A DNA stretch of 10,980 bases from CAYUAI01 sp964442745 (GTDB taxonomy: Bacteria > Pseudomonadota > Gammaproteobacteria > S012-40), in contig CAYUAI010000117.1 of the NCBI GenBank assembly GCA_964442745.1, positions 1-10,980 of the forward strand. Direction: 5' to 3'. Made by a program: the position numbers and the translations under genes. Shown in pieces: positions 7,395-10,980 of the stretch (its first letter is position 1; every line of letters begins with the position of its first letter). The notes below the pieces were generated by a model. That model made no database searches. It saw nothing but the letters and a program-made list of their open reading frames with translations, and was not told the origin of the DNA.

Positions 7395-7706
7395 ATGAGA
7401 ATTAACAGATTATGCTGGATTATGTTCTATGCCTGGTTATTTATCATACCAACGAGCCACGCTGACAAATTATTAATCGAGGGGATAAATAGTGAACCGC
7501 CGAACCTGTTCGATGGGATACCCCGACCTAAAAATAGGATGAAAATGCAGCGGGTCAAAGACATTTTTGGAGCACCAAAACAAGCTTTAAAAGCGGTTGG
7601 ACGCCCCCCCATCATTCGCTGGATTTATGATGATTTTACTGTGTATTTCGAAAATAATATTGTGATAAATACCGTCGTTAATAAAAAGCCTAAAACGCAA
7701 CAATGA
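7395..7706 (+). CDS. Small exported protein of unknown function
   Basis: It encodes 103 residues with a classical signal peptide: two arginines near the N-terminus, a hydrophobic core at about residues 6-19, and cleavage probably after SHA (21-23), leaving a mature periplasmic protein of about 80 residues. There is no lipobox cysteine. The mature part has VKDIFGAP (54-61), then VGRPPIIRWIYDDFTVYFE (68-86) and NNIVINTVV (87-95). This pattern resembles small conserved gammaproteobacterial periplasmic proteins and recalls the SmpA/BamE-like turn-and-strand repeat, but I cannot name a function. AGGAG at 7381-7385, 9 nt before the ATG, is a strong ribosome site. A run of seven C at 7604-7610 encodes the conserved Pro-Pro. 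It lies 71 bp after purB and 42 bp before aguA and may be cotranscribed with either. Confidence 0.85.
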   Translation: MRINRLCWIMFYAWLFIIPTSHADKLLIEGINSEPPNLFDGIPRPKNRMKMQRVKDIFGAPKQALKAVGRPPIIRWIYDDFTVYFENNIVINTVVNKKPKTQQ

Positions 7707-7736
7707 TAACAACAATATGGGCAATGACGACAGCTC

Positions 7737-7741
7737 AAGGA
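7737..7741 (+). promoter_or_regulatory. Ribosome binding site for the aguA GTG start
   Basis: AAGGA lies 7 nt before GTG at 7749. This start gives MSNRLAKSYHLPPEW, and the LPPEW text close to the N-terminus is usual for agmatine deiminases, so GTG is preferred over the internal ATG at 7797. Confidence 0.75.
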
Positions 7742-7748
7742 AACGTAA

Positions 7749-8822
7749 GTGAGCAATAGGTTAGCAAAATCTTATCACTTACCGCCAGAATGGGCCATGC
7801 AAAGTGGTATCATGTTGACCTGGCCCCATCAGGCCAGTGATTGGCGGCCGTATTTAGCGGACGTCGAACCGATTTTTGTGCAAATGGCCCAAGCCATTTG
7901 TCGTTTTGAAACATTGCTCATCAGTGCCAACGATGTCGCTCACCAATTACATATTCAAGCATTATTAAACTCAGCGCAGATTCCACCAGCGTATTTTCGT
8001 ATTTACGTGGCCCCTTCCAATGACAGCTGGACTCGTGACCACGGCCCCATCACATTATTATCTGAGCAGCAAGTTTTATTGTTAGATTTTGAATTTAATG
8101 GTTGGGGCAATAAATATAACAGCCAATTAGACAACCAAATGACTCGCCGACTACATCACCAAAATGCATTCGGTCAGGTTCAACTTCGTTCCATACCGTT
8201 TGTGTTAGAAGGTGGCAGTATTGACGTTGATGGTAACGGAACGCTGTTAACCACATCACGCTGTTTATTAGACAGACATCGCAATCAAGTGAGCGATAAA
8301 GCAACGGTTAGCCAACAATTAAGAGCCTATTTATCCATAGATCGTATATTATGGTTAGATCATGGTTATTTAGAAGGTGACGATACCGATTCCCATATCG
8401 ATACCCTCGCTCGATTCGTTAATCCTCAAACCATTGTCTATGTCGCTTGTGACGATCCTGAGGACAACCATTACCTTGCACTGCAAAAAATGCGTCATCA
8501 ATTGGAGGCTTTTACCAATAAACAAGGCCAAACGTATCAGTTAATTCCATTACCCTGGCCCGATCCGAAATACGATGATCAGCAGCGACGATTACCGGCG
8601 ACCTATGCTAATTTCTTAATTATCAATAACGCCGTATTAGTACCGCAATATGAGGATCCAGCGGACGAGCAGGCCTTAGCCATTCTGCAATCATGTTTTC
8701 CCGAAAGAGAAATCATTGGCATCCCTTGCATTCCATTAATTCAGCAAAATGGTAGCTTACACTGTTTAACCATGCAATTGCCCAAAGGCGTGCTTAGTGA
8801 AATAGACAAAGGCAACTCATGA
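7749..8822 (+). CDS. aguA: Agmatine deiminase
   Basis: It hydrolyses agmatine to N-carbamoylputrescine and ammonia, the first step of the arginine-decarboxylase route to putrescine; a cytosolic member of the peptidyl-arginine-deiminase (guanidino-group-modifying) superfamily. The 357 residues show LTWPHQASDW (23-32), NDSWTRDHGP (91-100, with the substrate-binding aspartate), LDFEFNGWGNKY (112-123), LEGGSIDVDGNG (153-164), HGYLEGDDTDSHID (205-218, catalytic His216) and the C-terminal nucleophile Cys339 in NGSLHCL. All expected catalytic residues are present. At TTSRCLL (168-174) the more usual text has TTEECLL, a minor difference. The start is GTG with a good ribosome site. The stop overlaps the aguB start in ATGA, implying coupled translation. 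Confidence 0.96.
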   Translation: MSNRLAKSYHLPPEWAMQSGIMLTWPHQASDWRPYLADVEPIFVQMAQAICRFETLLISANDVAHQLHIQALLNSAQIPPAYFRIYVAPSNDSWTRDHGPITLLSEQQVLLLDFEFNGWGNKYNSQLDNQMTRRLHHQNAFGQVQLRSIPFVLEGGSIDVDGNGTLLTTSRCLLDRHRNQVSDKATVSQQLRAYLSIDRILWLDHGYLEGDDTDSHIDTLARFVNPQTIVYVACDDPEDNHYLALQKMRHQLEAFTNKQGQTYQLIPLPWPDPKYDDQQRRLPATYANFLIINNAVLVPQYEDPADEQALAILQSCFPEREIIGIPCIPLIQQNGSLHCLTMQLPKGVLSEIDKGNS

Positions 8823-9712
8823 TCACTCACAAAAAAATAAACGTCGCATTATTACAACACGCTTGTCGCCCCTCAGTGCATGAAAATAAATCCACCATTG
8901 AACAAGCCATTGAAAACGCCGCCGGCAATAACGCGCAACTGGTAGTTTTACAAGAATTGCACAACAGCTTATATCCTTGCCAAACAGAAGATCTCCAATG
9001 GTTTGAGTTGGCCGAGCCGATCCCTGGTCCCTCCACCAGCTGGCTAGCTGATTTAGCCGCAAAATATCACTTGGTCATTATCAGCTCACTGTTTGAATGT
9101 CGTGCCCCCGGCCTCTACCACAATACGGCCGTTGTTTTTGATGGTGATGGAAGTATCGCAGGCAAGTATCGAAAAATGCATATTCCTGACGACCCAGGCT
9201 ACTACGAAAAATTTTATTTCACACCCGGTGATTTAGGTTTTCATCCCATTCAAACCAGTTTAGGTTGTATCGGTGTACTGGTTTGCTGGGACCAATGGTA
9301 TCCGGAAGCCGCCCGACTCATGGCCTTAGCCGGTGCGGATATCTTGGTATACCCGACCGCCATTGGTTGGGATCGCAATGATCATACGGATGAGCAACAA
9401 CGTCAATTAAATGCCTGGATCACGATTCAACGTGCCCATGCCATTGCCAATGGCATTCCGGTGTTAGCGGCTAACCGCGTAGGCCATGAAGCCGACCCAT
9501 CAGGCCAAACCTCAGGTATCGAATTCTGGGGCAACAGTTTTATCGCCGGACCACAAGGTGACATATTAGCCCAGGCCGATCACCACAGTGCCAACATTTT
9601 ATATGCGGAACTGGACTTAAAACGCAATACGCAGATTCGTCAAATATGGCCTTTTTTTCGAGACCGACGCATTGATGAATATACGGATTTGTTAACGCGC
9701 TATCGGGACTAG
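8819..9712 (+). CDS. aguB: N-carbamoylputrescine amidase
   Basis: It hydrolyses N-carbamoylputrescine to putrescine, CO2 and ammonia, completing the route begun by AguA. It belongs to the carbon-nitrogen hydrolase (nitrilase) superfamily and is cytosolic, typically oligomeric. The Glu-Lys-Cys triad is visible as Glu46 (LQELHNS), Lys119 (KYRKMHIPDDPGYYEK) and Cys156 (VCWDQWYPEAARL). Further family text is PGDLGF (136-141), YPTAIGW (178-184), ANRVG (218-222) and EFWGNSFIAGPQG (235-247). The length of 297 matches the family. An AAAGG site at 8808-8812, 6 nt before the ATG, lies inside the end of aguA, and the two genes overlap by 4 bp. The pairing with aguA makes the substrate assignment firm. 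Confidence 0.97.
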   Translation: MITHKKINVALLQHACRPSVHENKSTIEQAIENAAGNNAQLVVLQELHNSLYPCQTEDLQWFELAEPIPGPSTSWLADLAAKYHLVIISSLFECRAPGLYHNTAVVFDGDGSIAGKYRKMHIPDDPGYYEKFYFTPGDLGFHPIQTSLGCIGVLVCWDQWYPEAARLMALAGADILVYPTAIGWDRNDHTDEQQRQLNAWITIQRAHAIANGIPVLAANRVGHEADPSGQTSGIEFWGNSFIAGPQGDILAQADHHSANILYAELDLKRNTQIRQIWPFFRDRRIDEYTDLLTRYRD

Positions 9713-9730
9713 AAAATAGAGTACTATTTT
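9713..9730 (+). repeat. AT-rich inverted repeat after aguB
   Basis: AAAATAG (9713-9719) and CTATTTT (9724-9730) pair perfectly over 7 bp with a 4-nt loop, starting directly after the aguB stop and followed by GTTT. With only one G-C pair it would be a weak stem, more likely a minor 3'-end or attenuating structure than a full terminator. The next gene starts 27 bp later. Confidence 0.3.
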
Positions 9731-9757
9731 GTTTACACCAACGCTTAGGACAACATC

Positions 9758-10882
9758 ATGATATTGGTATTACACCCCAACACCGACAGTCACAGTCAAG
9801 CGTATCAACAATTGCAAGAATATTTACAGGCGCTACCCAATGTAAAAACCCGGGAGCACCGCGTGACAGGCGAGCAGCAAGTATTAACCGAAATTTATCT
9901 ATTGGGGGATACCGCAGCGCTCTCCGTTGAAGAGATGCAAAATCTGCCCACGGTAGAAAAAGTCGTGCGAATATCCAGAGAATACCGCGTGTTAGGCCGC
10001 CACCTAAACGATACTCGCCCCGCTGCATTCGAATATAACGGCGTTGTTTTCAGTCAAGATAATCTCAATATTTTCGCCGGACTCTGTGCCGTCGATAACC
10101 CTGATCATGTCGAACAAATGATGAAAGTATTGATGGAAAACGGCCAGGTTTGTACCCGCATGGGTGCCTATAAACCGCGTACCAATCCCTATTCATTTCA
10201 AGGGCACGGCAAATCTTGCTTACCCTATGTCTTCGAATTAGCGGGTAAGTACGGCATTAAAGTCATCGCCATGGAAATTACCCATGACATTCATATTGAT
10301 GAAATCAATGACGCCTTAGCACTCACCGGACATCCCACCGGAGTCATGTTACAAATTGGGACACGTAATACGCAAAATTTTGAGTTACTTAAAGCTGTTG
10401 GCAAACAACAACATCCAGTTTTATTAAAAAGGGGATTCGGCATCACCTTAGAAGAATCACTCAATGCCGCCGAATATCTCGCGAGCGAAGGGAATAGCAA
10501 AGTCATTTTCGCCTTGCGTGGCATGAAAACCAACATGGGTGATCCGCATCGTAATTTTGTCGATTTTGCTCATGTGCCTGCCGTCAAACGATTAACTCGC
10601 ATGCCGGTTTGCATCGATCCTTCGCATTCGGTGGGCACACGCAGTCAATCACCGGATGGTATCATGGATATGATGCATGTCACCGCACAAGGTATTATTG
10701 CTGGCGCCAATATGGTGTTGGTTGATTTCCATCCTAACCACAAAAAAGCCTTAGTAGATGGACCGCAAGCCTTACACCTAGATGAATTAGCTTATTTTCT
10801 GGAAGATGTTACCATCGCACGAGAAGCCTATCTGCGCCGCCGGGCATTAGCCGATCGAAAACTGGCTAATACCATGAAATAG
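9758..10882 (+). CDS. Divergent type I-beta DAHP synthase-like protein (3-deoxy-7-phosphoheptulonate synthase family)
   Basis: The family condenses phosphoenolpyruvate with erythrose 4-phosphate, the first step of the shikimate pathway. Residues 1-90 look like the ferredoxin-like regulatory domain that precedes the barrel in T. maritima-type enzymes (VEKVVRISREYRVLGR, 66-81). The barrel has FAGLCAVD (106-113), GAYKPRTNPYSFQGHG (136-151), QIGTRNTQNFELL (199-211), LLKRGFGIT (222-230) and DPSHSVG (287-293). Metal-ligand candidates are Cys110, His290 and Asp334. The fourth position, normally Glu in VEVHP, is Asp323 (VDFHP), and it keeps the 11-residue spacing to Asp334. The usual CERG is ALRG (252-255). 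These changes suggest a distinct subgroup whose substrate may differ. The 374 residues are somewhat longer than usual. TAGGA (9746-9750) lies 7 nt before the ATG. It follows aguB by 45 bp and is probably cotranscribed. Confidence 0.85.
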   Translation: MILVLHPNTDSHSQAYQQLQEYLQALPNVKTREHRVTGEQQVLTEIYLLGDTAALSVEEMQNLPTVEKVVRISREYRVLGRHLNDTRPAAFEYNGVVFSQDNLNIFAGLCAVDNPDHVEQMMKVLMENGQVCTRMGAYKPRTNPYSFQGHGKSCLPYVFELAGKYGIKVIAMEITHDIHIDEINDALALTGHPTGVMLQIGTRNTQNFELLKAVGKQQHPVLLKRGFGITLEESLNAAEYLASEGNSKVIFALRGMKTNMGDPHRNFVDFAHVPAVKRLTRMPVCIDPSHSVGTRSQSPDGIMDMMHVTAQGIIAGANMVLVDFHPNHKKALVDGPQALHLDELAYFLEDVTIAREAYLRRRALADRKLANTMK

Positions 10883-10929
10883 AAAAATCCATCATTCGCA
10901 AGGCTACCCAATGCCGGTTAACCCTAAAC

Positions 10930-10961
10930 AAAAAACCCCTTGTACCAAGGGTACAAGGGGT
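10930..10961 (-). terminator. Strong intrinsic terminator for a minus-strand gene to the right
   Basis: ACCCCTTGTACC (10935-10946) and GGTACAAGGGGT (10950-10961) form a perfect 12-bp stem with the 3-nt loop AAG. An A-run (10930-10935, extending loosely to 10926) precedes it, so on the minus strand the hairpin is followed by a T-run, the layout of an intrinsic terminator for leftward transcription. On the plus strand no T-run follows, so its effect on the upstream DAHP synthase transcript is less certain, though it may act in both directions. Confidence 0.85.
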
Positions 10962-10967
10962 CTGTCA

Positions 10968-10980
10968 TTAGAGAACCTGG
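10968..10980 (-). CDS. Possible last codons of an unseen minus-strand gene
   Basis: On the minus strand the final bases read CAG GTT CTC TAA, followed in frame by TGA, i.e. tandem stops 7 bp upstream of the terminator hairpin. The terminator's orientation requires a leftward gene ending about here, but four codons cannot identify it and the frame is a guess. Confidence 0.25.

Noticed and set aside
7604..7610. Run of seven C in the small exported gene as a possible phase-variation tract
   Set aside because: The run encodes the Pro-Pro of the VGRPPIIRW motif in the correct frame, and seven bases is short for a contingency tract.
9756..10028. Minus-strand 90-codon open frame opposite the DAHP synthase-like gene
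   Set aside because: It is fully antisense to a well-supported gene and its translation has no recognisable domain.

Overview
The window reads as an ordinary chromosomal stretch of a Gram-negative gammaproteobacterium with moderately low GC (by eye, low-to-mid 40s percent). The evidence is an outer-membrane lipid-asymmetry gene (mlaA), an AcnB-type aconitase, a PurB whose length and catalytic positions match the E. coli enzyme, and a Kef-type antiporter. Genes are tightly packed and there is no phage, insertion sequence, CRISPR array or RNA gene. One gene, mlaC, is a degraded relic, which suggests some genome reduction. A host-associated lineage is possible, but the sequence alone does not settle the genus.

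Layout, left to right. Positions 1-481 hold the 3' part of mlaA (plus strand). Positions 529-932 hold an mlaC pseudogene with an in-frame nonsense codon, a large internal deletion and a frameshift. Positions 1034-3013 encode a CPA2-family cation:proton antiporter with cytosolic RCK domains. A 193-bp convergent intergenic region (3014-3206) with one sizeable imperfect hairpin separates it from acnB on the minus strand (3207-5771, GTG start). A divergent promoter region (5772-5952) separates acnB from purB (start best placed at 5953). Downstream on the plus strand is a compact series: a small exported protein of unknown function (7395-7706), agmatine deiminase aguA (7749-8822, GTG start), N-carbamoylputrescine amidase aguB (8819-9712, ATGA overlap) and a divergent type I-beta DAHP synthase-like protein (9758-10882). 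The right end carries a strong hairpin terminator oriented for a minus-strand gene entering from beyond the window.

How the genes work together. aguA and aguB form a complete two-step route from agmatine to putrescine and are translationally coupled. The DAHP synthase-like gene follows after 45 bp and probably shares the transcript, although its shikimate-type chemistry has no direct tie to polyamines. AcnB (citrate to isocitrate) and PurB (purine synthesis) are housekeeping enzymes transcribed in opposite directions from one shared promoter region. MlaA normally delivers outer-membrane phospholipids to MlaC, so an intact mlaA remnant beside a dead mlaC is the most biologically notable thing here. 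The second is the replacement of usually conserved active-site residues in the DAHP synthase-like protein. I found no convincing evidence of a wholly new multi-gene system.
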